Assembly: GCA_018260445.1 (NCBI GenBank)
Contig: JAGLBE010000007.1
Location: 57,406 to 121,405 of the forward strand
Source: Psychrobacter sp.
Lineage (GTDB): Bacteria > Pseudomonadota > Gammaproteobacteria > Pseudomonadales > Moraxellaceae
Direction of reading: 5' to 3'
DNA: 64,000 bases
In this document: in pieces, positions 27,179 through 36,297 of the stretch
Position numbering within the stretch: position 1 is the first letter of the stretch
How the letters are laid out: each line of letters begins with the position of its first letter
The notes under the pieces: model-generated
The model's input: only the letters and a program-made list of their open reading frames with translations
Database searches by the model: none
Told to the model about the DNA's origin: nothing
Program-made: the position numbers and the translations under genes

Positions 27179-27572
27179 ATCGTGGTCTCGTGTTTCAAAA
27201 AATGGTAGAGGCGCTGCTAATAAGGGTCTGTTAACAAGGGACTCGCTTACTTAGCGGCTTGAGCAGCGCTATTGATTGGCTTAAGAGTATACCGGGTTTA
27301 TAAAACCAGAGTCATAAGACAAGGTTGCCGCATTGGTTACCGTGCAAGACTTTGGCACGCTGCCATTAAGAGGTGACTGATAGCTAATTAACAGCGGGCT
27401 GATAGATTAAGCTTTATTTAACCAACAAATATTTGTCTTTTTTTCGCCTATTTTAATCCTTAGTAGCAATAAGGTATTTACCTTTGGTGTAAAAGGTATA
27501 AGCTAGAGAAGCTAGCTTAATAGCGGCGGTATAACCAAATACTGCTTTATCTTATATTGGAGACATTTTCTA
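27179..27572. other. Divergent region between moeA and nnrS with three palindromes
   Basis: About 390 bp. The nnrS-proximal 150 bp holds three successive inverted repeats (see 27425-27519). No canonical FNR box (TTGAT-N4-ATCAA) was seen. No gene found. Confidence 0.5.
27425..27519. promoter_or_regulatory. Three inverted repeats upstream of nnrS, candidate operators
   Basis: ACAAATATTTGT is a perfect 12-bp palindrome at 27425-27436. TACCTTT-N6-AAAGGTA lies at 27479-27498, and TAAGCTAG-N5-CTAGCTTA follows directly at 27499-27519, all within 150 bp of the nnrS start. nnrS genes are usually controlled by NO-sensing regulators, so one of these may be an operator. None exactly matches an NsrR or FNR consensus that I know. 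Confidence 0.45.
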
Positions 27573-28828
27573 ATGCTGCCCATCCAAGCCCCCTCGCAAC
27601 GCCCCATCTCACCGCATCCGTTATTCAACCTAAGTTTTCGCATATTTTTTAGCGGCGCTGCCGTATTTGCCTGCGTGACCATGCTGGCCTGGGGCTGGAT
27701 ACTTATCGGAAAAGTTAACTTTGATGCGATGACAATAAACCCGTTTTACTGGCACGCTCATGAGATGTTTTACGGCTACGCACTGGCAGTGATTGTGGTT
27801 TTTTGTTGACAGCAGTTAAAACTTGGACGGGCGTTATGATGCCTTACGGCTATCGGCTAATGGGCATATTTGGCTGTTGGGCTGTGGCTCGTTTGTGCTG
27901 GTTGGCTGTTGGCCTAGGTATTGGCAATGATATCGGCAACACATCTAGCCATACATCATTGTTGTTGATGCTGGCGATGGTGGCAGATTTGGCCTTTCTA
28001 GGCTGGACAGTGGGGGTCATCGCTAAAGCGGTGGTCGCAGTCAAACAATACAAACAATTGGCTATTGTATCAAAATTAGCGTTATTTATGATAGGCAATG
28101 GGCTGTGCTATTGGGGCATTTATAATGGTGATATGGAGTATGTGCGTCTTGGCATTTATTTAGGCTTGTATTTGGTCATCGCTCTTGTGCTTACTTTAGG
28201 GCGTCGAGTGGTGCCGTTTTTTATTGAACGCGGCGCGGCGGCGGCTGGCGATACAGATGTCGTTATCAAAAATAGTAAACTGCTGGATGGCTTAAGTTTA
28301 TTGACTTTTTTAGTGTTTATGATTGCCGATATCTTTTTTCCTAACAAATTACTCATCACCCTAAGTGCAGGCAGTGTGGCAGTGGTCAATCTAATTCGGG
28401 TCGCAGGTTGGTACCATCCTGGTATTTGGCGCAAACCTTTATTATGGTCGCTGTATGTCGCCTTTTTAAGCATATGTAGCAGCTTTGTTTTGTTTGCGCT
28501 ACAGCCTTGGCTTGGATTTAAGCATAGCCTTGCCGTGCACGCGCTTGCCTTATCTGGCATCGGGTTGATGACAGTTGCGATGATGGCAAGGGTGTCGCTT
28601 GGGCATACGGGCAGAAATATCCATGCGCCGCCTAAAACTGTGGTCATTATGTTTGCGCTGATGATATTGGCGTTTGTGTTCAGGGTGATTATGCCGCTCA
28701 TCGCCAGCGACCATTATTCGATTTGGCTGATGATGGCGCAAATAGCGTGGATAAGCTGCTTTGGCTTATTTTGCATCAGCTATTTGCCGATATTAGCCGC
28801 ACCCCGTACGGATAAGCTGTTTGGTTAA
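27573..28828 (+). pseudogene. nnrS: NnrS family protein, interrupted by a -1 frameshift in a T6 run
   Basis: The first frame (27573-27809) encodes FNLSFRIFFSGAAVF and FYWHAHEMFYGYALAVIVVF, then stops. The second (27803-28828) continues LLTAVKTWTG and the remaining membrane helices of NnrS to the normal C-terminus. They overlap, and reading ...VVF-LLTAVKTW needs one more T in the run at 27799-27804. NnrS is a haem- and copper-containing membrane protein tied to nitric-oxide tolerance. Apart from this point the whole of about 415 residues looks intact. It may be a true mutation, a reversible slip, frameshifting, or a sequence error. GGAGA precedes the ATG. Confidence 0.85.
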
Positions 28829-29015
28829 GCAAATATGTTTGTGATTCCTCAACGACGTAAACGTTTTTGCCCAAGATTGGTTAAGGGTAAACCCCTAAAA
28901 TACCCTAAAAAATATGCCTATCAGACTTAACTGACTGGCATTACCCTGCTAGGTGGCTTTTTTGTCTGCTATACTAAGCAATTAAACAAAAATTCATTGT
29001 TAGCAGGAGCGAGAT

Positions 29016-29390
29016 TTGACATCTTTTAAACGTCGATTGGTGGTTTTGTTGTCAGCAGCTTTATTGTCTGTGTCAGTTATGGCCATGACTTTTTCAGAAA
29101 CACAGGTATTGGCCAATCAAGGTCTTGCGTCAGCTCAATTTTATCTAGGGGTGATGTACTACAAAGGTGAAGGTGTACCACAAGACGATACTAAAGCTAT
29201 TGAGTGGTACACCAAAGCGGCTAACCAAGGTTATGCAGCTGCTCAATATAATCTAGGCTATATGTACTACTATGGTCAAGGGGTACGACAGAATTCTAAC
29301 ATTGCTAAAGAGTGGTATGGCAAAGCGTGTGATAACGGTCAGCAACTTGGCTGTGATAGCTATAAACGCTTAAATACTAAAGGTTTTTAA
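29016..29390 (+). CDS. Small secreted Sel1-repeat protein
   Basis: 124 residues. A signal peptide (RRLVVLLSAALLSVSVMA) precedes about two Sel1-type TPR-like repeats: ASAQFYLGVMYYKGEGVPQDDTKAIEWYTKAA and AAAQYNLGYMYYYGQGVRQNSNIAKEWYGKA (split motifs), and then the CDNGQQLGCDSYK end seen in other Moraxellaceae members. The start is TTG at 29016 with AGGAG seven bases upstream; no ATG fits. Small Sel1 proteins mediate protein contacts; no specific partner can be named. An IS3 remnant begins directly after the stop. Confidence 0.8.
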   Translation: MTSFKRRLVVLLSAALLSVSVMAMTFSETQVLANQGLASAQFYLGVMYYKGEGVPQDDTKAIEWYTKAANQGYAAAQYNLGYMYYYGQGVRQNSNIAKEWYGKACDNGQQLGCDSYKRLNTKGF

Positions 29391-29393
29391 GGT

Positions 29394-29600
29394 GTGATTG
29401 CATCTGTTGGCCCAACGAGTGACTCATATGATAATGCGTTGGCTGAAACGGTTAATACGCTTTATAAAACAGAGGTGATTGATTATTTAAAACAGCAGTG
29501 GCAAGGTGGGAGTGATATTGAATTAGCTACCCTTGAATGGGTTGTCACTCGAGCACAGCTCTCGCCTTGCAATGCTAAATCGATACTTAATCGATTTTAA
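29394..29600 (+). pseudogene. IS3-family transposase (OrfB) C-terminal remnant
   Basis: The translation ASVGPTSDSYDNALAETVN, LYKTEV and IELATLEWV matches the DDE-domain end of IS3-family (IS150/IS51-like) OrfB, including the catalytic-type Glu in ALAET. After LEWV the similarity is lost, so the element is cut off at both ends. No inverted repeats or start were found. It marks an old insertion between the Sel1 gene and the tRNA genes. Confidence 0.75.
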
Positions 29601-29768
29601 CGCTTCTAAGGTTTAACAAAACACGAATGATTAGTTTCTATTTATAGTGGCTTATATCTTCAAAAGGATTATACGACCAAATATAACGCATTCGTTGCAA
29701 GATAATAACCGGCTAAATAGATACAAAATACTATATACCACAACCGCTTAGGCAAAACCAGCACCCAT

Positions 29769-29801
29769 AAAAAAACCCCACTACATTGACTGTAGCGGGG
29801 T
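29769..29801 (-). terminator. Rho-independent terminator of the tRNA unit
   Basis: ACCCCACTACA / TGTAGCGGGGT form an 11-bp stem with one mismatch and a 5-nt loop. On the minus strand the stem is followed by a run of seven T, 40 bp downstream of tRNA-Asp. Confidence 0.85.
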
Positions 29802-29843
29802 GAAACTTTGTACTTATTTAAAAGATAACATAAGTTTTAAAGA

Positions 29844-29920
29844 TGGCGCAGCGGACGGGACTCGAACCCGCGACCCCCGGCGTGACAGGCCGGTATTCTA
29901 ACCAACTGAACTACCGCTGC
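29844..29920 (-). tRNA. tRNA-Asp (GTC)
   Basis: 77 nt on the minus strand with encoded CCA. Acceptor stem GCAGCGG/CCGCTGC, D-arm AGTTCAGTTGGTTAG, anticodon loop CTGTCAC (GTC) and T-arm GGTTCGAGTCC are all visible. Confidence 0.97.
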
Positions 29921-29959
29921 TTAGGTCGTCTTAGTAAGTTTAAACACTAACTAATATAG

Positions 29960-30035
29960 TGGTGGGTGATGACGGGCTCGAACCGCCGACATTCTGCGTG
30001 TAAGGCAGACGCTCTACCAACTGAGCTAATCACCC
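29960..30035 (-). tRNA. tRNA-Val (TAC)
   Basis: 76 nt on the minus strand with encoded CCA. Acceptor GGGTGAT/ATCACCC, D-arm AGCTCAGTTGGTAGAG, anticodon loop CTTACAC (TAC) and T-arm GGTTCGAGCCC. It lies 39 bp upstream of tRNA-Asp in the same transcript. Confidence 0.97.
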
Positions 30036-30159
30036 TAAAGAGCATGTCAAAAAAGCACTGCTTTTTTAGCTCTACAAGAGAAAATTACTTAAAGGTAATT
30101 TTATAAAAAACTCAAAACCTGAATTAACATGTCACTAAGGTCTCGCTCTGTGGGTGTGT

Positions 30160-30187
30160 ATTATATACAGTTCACCAGAAGTGTCAA
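30160..30187 (-). promoter_or_regulatory. Near-consensus sigma-70 promoter of the tRNA-Val/tRNA-Asp unit
   Basis: On the minus strand TTGACA (30187-30182) and TATAAT (30165-30160) are both perfect hexamers with a 16-bp spacer, about 125 bp upstream of tRNA-Val. Confidence 0.85.
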
Positions 30188-30369
30188 ACGTTTTTTAAAA
30201 ATTAAACCTCTATGCTGTTTTCCTAGTTTACTGCTAGCACCATCACGCCAATGCTTGTGCTTGTCACTTATCAGTGCCACATATTGAGACTTGGCACTGA
30301 TATATTCTATTTATTCTAATGCCTCTTTGAGTCATATCCTAATGCTATCAGTGCTAGCCTATTGCCATC

Positions 30370-31539
30370 CTAGTGCTCGCCTAAGCCTTGTGCTAAGGTT
30401 TTAGTGATAGGTTTGGTTAAGTAAGACAATACCGTACGCTGTCTTGCTTTAATATCAACGCTTGCGGTCATACCGGGTTTAATCACTATTTGTGAACCAC
30501 GACCGGCAAACTGGGCTTTACCAATTTTTATCAACACCCGATAATAAGGCGTTTCACCCTTTGGAGTGACTTCCATTAGGGTATCGGGGCTGATATACGT
30601 CACCGTACCGTTCATAGCGCCAAAAATCGAGAAATCATACGCATCAAGTTTAACCGAGGCGCTTTGCCCCTCTTTAACATTAGCGATATCTGCAGGGGTA
30701 ACTTTGGCTTCAACAATCAAGTCACTGCTGGTTGGTAATAGCTCCATGATGACCTCGCCCGGCTTTACCACGCCGCCAATGGTTGTGATATGGATGTTAT
30801 TAACAATACCATCTTGTGGCGATAACAAACGTTTTTCTGCCAGTACTTGTGAGCGGTCTCGCAATTGCTCAACCTCGGTGTCGAGTTCTTCTTGCGCTTT
30901 GGTCATCTCCGCTTGCGCTTCTTCAAAATACTTGTTTTGCTTGTTGTTAATTTGGGCTTGAATATCGGCCACTTGGCGTTTAAGTTTGATAATGTCGGCT
31001 TGGCTGACATCGCCATATTCTAATAATGGCTCATTCATGTCCAACTCTTTTTGTGCCAATACCAGCATCTTTTCAAGCGACGACACATCTTCGTTAATGG
31101 CATCACGGCGGCGATTATACAATTGGGTTTGGTTTTCGATATAGTCTGTATAATCTTTAATATCTTCTGGAAATTTTAAAGGTTTCTCAAAAATTTCGGC
31201 TTGCAAGCGGGCTAGTTTTGCTTTTAGTGCCGCTATTTTCGAGGCGGAATTGTCGACAGCCGCTTTCGCTCGCTCTTCCTCTAGCACTACAAGTAGCTGA
31301 CCTTTTTTAACATTATCACCCTCTGCCACCAAAATTTTAGTCAACACCCCACCCTCAGAAGCTTGCACCTCTTGCGTTCTGGCACTGGCAATGACCGTCG
31401 CCTTGGCACGAGTGACTTGATCTATCTTGGCAAAATAAGCCCAAGTAATCAAAACAACTAGGCCGATAAGGGCAACCCAGATACTAAGTCGCGCTCGGCC
31501 GATTTTAGGCTTGGTTTGGGTATATTGATATTCAGACAT
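30370..31539 (-). CDS. HlyD-family type I secretion periplasmic adaptor
   Basis: 389 residues. A short cytoplasmic tail and one membrane helix (LSIWVALIGLVVLITWAYFA) precede the barrel/lipoyl segment GGVLTKILVAEGDNVKKGQLLVVL, a long coiled coil (about residues 105-235), then the second lipoyl half LLSPQDGIVNNIHITTIGGVVKPGEVIMEL and the C-terminal barrel. It links the inner-membrane ABC exporter to the outer-membrane channel (LapC/HlyD role). Its ATG is 3 bp after the ABC gene stop, so the two are translationally coupled. Confidence 0.93.
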   Translation of the reverse strand: MSEYQYTQTKPKIGRARLSIWVALIGLVVLITWAYFAKIDQVTRAKATVIASARTQEVQASEGGVLTKILVAEGDNVKKGQLLVVLEEERAKAAVDNSASKIAALKAKLARLQAEIFEKPLKFPEDIKDYTDYIENQTQLYNRRRDAINEDVSSLEKMLVLAQKELDMNEPLLEYGDVSQADIIKLKRQVADIQAQINNKQNKYFEEAQAEMTKAQEELDTEVEQLRDRSQVLAEKRLLSPQDGIVNNIHITTIGGVVKPGEVIMELLPTSSDLIVEAKVTPADIANVKEGQSASVKLDAYDFSIFGAMNGTVTYISPDTLMEVTPKGETPYYRVLIKIGKAQFAGRGSQIVIKPGMTASVDIKARQRTVLSYLTKPITKTLAQGLGEH

Positions 31540-31541
31540 GC

Positions 31542-34241
31542 CTATTTCTCTTCAGATTGTGGTTTAATGACAATTTGGGGCTGGGTCACCTTAATAGTGG
31601 GTTGGGTCTGCTCGTTGGTCTTGACATCCGAGTTAGGCGGCTGTAATGGCACGCCTGGAACATCGTCTGTAGCAGTGGCACCCGTCGTATCGGCGGCCGT
31701 ATTCGTTTTGGGTTGAATCACAATAGGCTGCTGACTAATGAATAGTTTGGCAGAGGCTTGGCTATTAATAGGGGTCGTGGTTGTCGCATATCCTTCTATG
31801 TTGGCTATACTGGCTGTGTTGGCTTGACTGGCAGCGGTTGGGGTTGCAGGCTGTGTTCTACTTTGGGTCGACACTGGGGTAATCGTGATGGCGTTTGGCC
31901 TTTCTTGCGCTGGCGCAGGTTTTGGTGAATTAGGTGCATTGGGCGCACTTGGCGTAGGCGTGCTAGATGGGGCTATGGGTTGGCTAGGCTCGCTGTTGAT
32001 GGCTTTTGGCGCCCCTGATGTCGGGCCAATGCTATCGATAGGGGCTTGGCGTTTGGCCTGTTCATTTTGCATCAATTGATTGAGCACTGCCTCTTTTGGC
32101 CCATCCATCACAATTTGTTGATTGTCCATAATAATAATGCGGTCTACCAAAGCAAGCAATGCTGTTTTATGGGTGGAGACAATCAGCGTTTGTCCATGTT
32201 GCAACTCATCGCGCAGTACCTGTAAGCAGCGCTGCTCCTGCCGATTGTCCATCGAGGCGGTTGGCTCATCAATCAAGAGCACCGACGGTTTGGTGAGTAA
32301 CAATCGGGTAAAGGCGACCAATTGCTTTTGCCCACCCGATAAGCCGCGCCCGCCTTCACTAATCGGCAAATCTAGACCGCTTGAGTGATTGGCAACTAGG
32401 TTAATGAGTCCGGTTCTTTGCAGCACATTTTGTAACACGTCGTCATTGGGCATGGCCATCCCAATCAGCAAGTTTTCGCGCAAAGTGCCTTGAAATAGGC
32501 GATGGTCTTGCTGTAAGTAGCCCACTTGCTCACTTAAAGATTCGCGGCTAATTTGCTGAATATCCAAACCATCTAGCAAAATTCGACCCGATGTGGGGGC
32601 ATACAGCCCCGCTAAAAGCTTTAATAACGTAGACTTTCCTGAGCCGATAGGACCAAGAATCGCAATGCGCTCGCCGGCTTGCACCACTAATTTTTTAACC
32701 GTGACTGCAGGACGGTCATTACCCACATAATTAAATACTAAATCATCACACTGATAATGACCGCTGATTTTGGTGGGCGATAACGGATAGTTAACCCCAT
32801 GATTGTCCTGCTCTAAAGCAAATATCGACTCAATCATGCCCTTGGCAGCTTTGGCATGCGAGTATTGCACCAATAAGCCGGGTAGTGCCATAACAGGCGC
32901 CAAGACTCTGCCACCCAAAATAGAGCACGCAATCAAACTCCCCATGGTCATCGCGCCACTCATGACCACAAAAGCCCCCACAATCACCATACCCACGTAG
33001 CTGGTTTGTTGCAGCAGCTGGGTAAAGTAGCTTAAGTTATCGTTGGTGTGCTTCATGTCGAGGTCATTTTTGACGGTCACATTCATCACATCAAGCCAGC
33101 GTGATAAAAACTTCCAGCTGCCTGCACCCGCTTTAATGGTCTCGGCGCCTTCAACCGTTTCTACCAATAATCCTGTTTTATAATATGAGGCGCTTGCCCC
33201 CTCTGCAGCAATCATATCGATACGTTTTCTTGCCATCAGACCCATCGAAATGGCAATAAGCGAGGCTATGATAGGCACCAATGCCACCCAAGGCGAGCCA
33301 ATGACTGCAATTAGAGCAAGGAAAATAACGGTCATCGGCAAATCGACCAAACCAAACAAGGTGCTGGCGGTAAAAAAGCTACGTACTTGCTCGTAACCAC
33401 GCAGCCTAGCTGCCATAGAGCCTACAGAGCCTGGCATTTGGTCAATACGCACACGTAGCAAGCGCTGAAACACCTGCCGCGATAAATGTTGATCTAACCC
33501 CACCACGACTTTGTCCATAATGCGAGAACGGGCAAACTTCATCAAGGCTTCAAATATGATGAATAGCGCCACCCCACTTGATAGGATGATTAACGTACTC
33601 ACCCCTCTGGTAGGAATAACACGGTCATAAACCTGCAATGAAAATAGCGAGGTGGCCAATGCTAAAAAGTTAATTAAAAATGAGGCAACAACCGCTTCAA
33701 TCACCACACCTTTATAGGTCATTAAATCGGCTTTTAATAGCTCATTAAAGCTGGCACTACGCTGTTTGATATGGTCATCTTGTAAGCGTAAGCGCAGTAT
33801 TAACGACAAATCCTCCTCACGCACAACTTGAATACCCTCCTCTTGCCACAAGCGCCAAGCGCCTTGTGGGGTTTGTCCCTCAACCACGCCCCAACCATGA
33901 TACGCATGAAAAACCAGCAACGGTAAAAAAGCGGCGTCTGGTTTTTCAAGAATTTTTGGCGCATCTTGCACCCCAAGCCCGTTTAATATTCCAATCACAC
34001 CGCCCAAGGTATTAATACCCCGACCTTGCTGTTTGTTGGCTTCAGTGTTGTATTTGCCAATCACATCTACCAAACGGACATTGTCAATTGGATAACCCTG
34101 CTGGCTTAAAATGTGGCGTAGCGCATCGGCTAACGACTGCTCTACTGACACCCGATGCGCCGTAGTGATTAAGTCATTTTTGGGTTCTATGGTCTGTGCG
34201 TCTATATTGTTTAAACCTACTGGGGAAGAATTAGCACTCAT
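31542..34241 (-). CDS. Type I secretion ABC transporter (LapB-like) with long disordered C-terminal tail
   Basis: About 899 residues from the ATG at 34241. The N-terminal domain is a C39-peptidase-like domain without the catalytic Cys, as in RTX/LapB exporters. The six-helix membrane domain begins near YKGVVIEAVVASFLINFLAL. The ATPase has Walker A GPIGSGKST, signature LSGGQKQ and Walker B VLLIDEPTASMD. Typical proteins end about 30-40 residues after the ATPase; here about 175 Pro/Ser/Thr/Gln-rich residues follow (PTPSAPNAPNSPKPAPAQ and similar). It powers export of RTX-type proteins. Substrate candidates are the lipase and adhesin at 58-64 kb. Confidence 0.93.
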   Translation of the reverse strand: MSANSSPVGLNNIDAQTIEPKNDLITTAHRVSVEQSLADALRHILSQQGYPIDNVRLVDVIGKYNTEANKQQGRGINTLGGVIGILNGLGVQDAPKILEKPDAAFLPLLVFHAYHGWGVVEGQTPQGAWRLWQEEGIQVVREEDLSLILRLRLQDDHIKQRSASFNELLKADLMTYKGVVIEAVVASFLINFLALATSLFSLQVYDRVIPTRGVSTLIILSSGVALFIIFEALMKFARSRIMDKVVVGLDQHLSRQVFQRLLRVRIDQMPGSVGSMAARLRGYEQVRSFFTASTLFGLVDLPMTVIFLALIAVIGSPWVALVPIIASLIAISMGLMARKRIDMIAAEGASASYYKTGLLVETVEGAETIKAGAGSWKFLSRWLDVMNVTVKNDLDMKHTNDNLSYFTQLLQQTSYVGMVIVGAFVVMSGAMTMGSLIACSILGGRVLAPVMALPGLLVQYSHAKAAKGMIESIFALEQDNHGVNYPLSPTKISGHYQCDDLVFNYVGNDRPAVTVKKLVVQAGERIAILGPIGSGKSTLLKLLAGLYAPTSGRILLDGLDIQQISRESLSEQVGYLQQDHRLFQGTLRENLLIGMAMPNDDVLQNVLQRTGLINLVANHSSGLDLPISEGGRGLSGGQKQLVAFTRLLLTKPSVLLIDEPTASMDNRQEQRCLQVLRDELQHGQTLIVSTHKTALLALVDRIIIMDNQQIVMDGPKEAVLNQLMQNEQAKRQAPIDSIGPTSGAPKAINSEPSQPIAPSSTPTPSAPNAPNSPKPAPAQERPNAITITPVSTQSRTQPATPTAASQANTASIANIEGYATTTTPINSQASAKLFISQQPIVIQPKTNTAADTTGATATDDVPGVPLQPPNSDVKTNEQTQPTIKVTQPQIVIKPQSEEK

Positions 34242-34422
34242 AGTTATCACTTATTTATATAATGTTTTTTATCAGGGTTAGGGCGTAGCACGTATGCGCT
34301 TTAAACAACAGGAGCATCACTCAACCTCACTATAAAGAGGTATGTAGCGAGATACCGCACTCACTTAAGCGCCATTGCTTACAATAATTGCTTACAATAG
34401 TGGCCAGTTGTGGCGTATCCAG

Positions 34423-36297
34423 TTATGGCATATCTGTCTTCGCCGCCCCAATTTGTTGCTTCTCTTCAAGGCGTATTATCGCCCCTGTCTCTAAGGCCTT
34501 TTGTATTGATAGGGGCAACACCACCTCGACCACCTTTGCCTCATTACTCTTTGTCTTATTACTCTTTGTCTTATTACTCTTTCCCTCATCATTATGCGGC
34601 TGTGGCACAGCATCTGGCACGGCATCTAACATCGTGCTGGGCGCAGAGGCAGTAGCATCGTTTCTGGGTACATCAATACTATCAAGGCTATCTGAATTAT
34701 CAAGGCTGTCTGAATTATCAAAGCTGTCTGAATTATCAAGGCGGTCTATGTTGTCAGTGCTATCAAGGCCATCAATGCTACCAATGCCGCCAATAGACTC
34801 TAGGCCATCGCTGGGCGATAACTGCTGCGTAAACACCGGGTCGCCATTGATACTATAATCTTGATTGCGTATCAGCGCGTTATTGTTATCGGTATTCGCA
34901 ACCTCATAACCAAAATTGCGACTGTTAAACACCGTGTTTTGATTATTTAACCAGTCGTTTACTGGGTCTAAAACCCGAAACATTTTTACTGGGTTACGAT
35001 TGTGGGCAAACGTCTGCCATGGCATGAGGCTAAAATCGACTTGCAGTTTATAAAACGAGCCTAAAATATCAGCGCGGGTTTGTACCAATTGAATTTGATA
35101 GTCACTGAGTTCCCGCACTGCGTTTAGCACCTCAAGCCACGTTTTACGCCCCGCAATAAATTGGCGCCGATACGAGTTCACCACAATTTGTGCCCCGGCC
35201 ACCGCAGCCACTAAGGACAGCTCACGGTTTTTGGCACTGGCAAACTGCTGAAACTGAACTTGTATATTCTCCATCACCTGCCGCCGCGCTGCTTCTTGAT
35301 TTTGCACCAGACTATTGACCCGCGCCGCCGAAGCACGTGTCAGCGCTAGGTTCGAGAAACCGGCTCCCGGCTGATAATCCAGCCCGATGGAAAACCTACC
35401 GCCATCATTGTTGGCATTGTCTTTATAATAGGCTTGTTTGTACTGGGCGTATACAGTCGGAAACCGCGACGCCCGCCGCGCTTTGACTTCTTGCTTGGCC
35501 GACTCCACTTGAAAATACTCTTTAACCACCGAAGGGTTATAAAAACTGGCGTCATTAAACGCCATCTGCTCAAACTTGCTCGATGCCTGTTTTGCTTGTG
35601 CTACCAATATTCTAAGCTCAGGAATCGTATAGGCACTGCCTGGCGAGATAGGATGGCCGGTAATTTGCTCAAGCCGTGCTACGGCGATGCGTTGCTGCTC
35701 GTTGGAAGCATCATAGGCATTTTGCTCTTGTAAGATACGGTTGGTGACCAAGTCAAGCTCGATACGTGCTGAAACGCCTTGATTAACTCGGCGCTGCATC
35801 ATCGCCTCAAACTCGTTTAACTGTTTAAGGTTATCAAGATGCACCCGCTGCATCGATACTGCGGTGATATAGCTTTGCCAGGCTTCAATAGTGGTTTTGG
35901 CGACTTGATTTTGTTGTTCGTAAATATGCTCAACCGCCGCTTTGTCATCAAAAATAGCTTGATTGATATTCGCAGTTAACTGCCCCCCTGTCCATAACGA
36001 CTGGCGCACCGTCAACTCGGTGACAAAGTCGTTTTTGGCATCATAGCCTGCGGATACGGCTGGGGCCGGTAGTAGGTTGAGCTTAGCGGCAGTAATGCCT
36101 TCAACAGTTGCTTCTTGCTCTGCCCTAGCAGAGCCCACCAGCGGATGGGTTTGAATCGCCTCAGCAATTAAGGTATTGATATTGATATCCGTAATAATGC
36201 CGTTATTTGTGTTGGCGTTGACAGACAAGCTTGAACACGTCATTAACAGCAGTGCCAAAAGTAGTTTATTTTTAAAGTTATTTGAAGGACACGTCAT
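34423..36297 (-). CDS. TolC-family outer-membrane channel with repeat-rich C-terminal extension
   Basis: About 624 residues from ATG 36297, with a signal peptide (LLLALLLMTCSSLSVNA). The two TolC half-repeats are seen in INTLIAEAIQTHPLVGSARAE and YQPGAGFSNLALTRASAARVN, and the QFIAGRKTWLEVLNAVRELSD motif is typical of type I secretion channels (LapE/AggA/TolC). The channel part ends near residue 470. The remaining 150 residues include an Asn-Ser-Asp-Ser-Leu-Asp repeat (DNA unit of 18 bp, 34681-34746) and a Lys-Ser-Asn-Lys-Thr repeat (15-bp unit near 34540-34584). The ABC and HlyD genes lie downstream in the same direction. Confidence 0.9.
   Translation of the reverse strand: MTCPSNNFKNKLLLALLLMTCSSLSVNANTNNGIITDININTLIAEAIQTHPLVGSARAEQEATVEGITAAKLNLLPAPAVSAGYDAKNDFVTELTVRQSLWTGGQLTANINQAIFDDKAAVEHIYEQQNQVAKTTIEAWQSYITAVSMQRVHLDNLKQLNEFEAMMQRRVNQGVSARIELDLVTNRILQEQNAYDASNEQQRIAVARLEQITGHPISPGSAYTIPELRILVAQAKQASSKFEQMAFNDASFYNPSVVKEYFQVESAKQEVKARRASRFPTVYAQYKQAYYKDNANNDGGRFSIGLDYQPGAGFSNLALTRASAARVNSLVQNQEAARRQVMENIQVQFQQFASAKNRELSLVAAVAGAQIVVNSYRRQFIAGRKTWLEVLNAVRELSDYQIQLVQTRADILGSFYKLQVDFSLMPWQTFAHNRNPVKMFRVLDPVNDWLNNQNTVFNSRNFGYEVANTDNNNALIRNQDYSINGDPVFTQQLSPSDGLESIGGIGSIDGLDSTDNIDRLDNSDSFDNSDSLDNSDSLDSIDVPRNDATASAPSTMLDAVPDAVPQPHNDEGKSNKTKSNKTKSNEAKVVEVVLPLSIQKALETGAIIRLEEKQQIGAAKTDMP
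34540..34746 (-). repeat. Two in-frame tandem repeat tracts in the TolC-like gene
   Basis: A 15-bp unit (CTTATTACTCTTTGT on the plus strand) repeats about three times near 34540-34584, and an 18-bp unit (TGAATTATCAAGGCTGTC) repeats 3.7 times at 34681-34746. Both unit lengths are multiples of three, so copy-number change keeps the frame. Confidence 0.9.

Noticed and set aside
29016-29600. Sel1 gene truncated by the IS3 remnant
   Set aside because: The Sel1 protein has the C-terminal CDNG...CDSYK ending seen in other family members, so its end seems natural.
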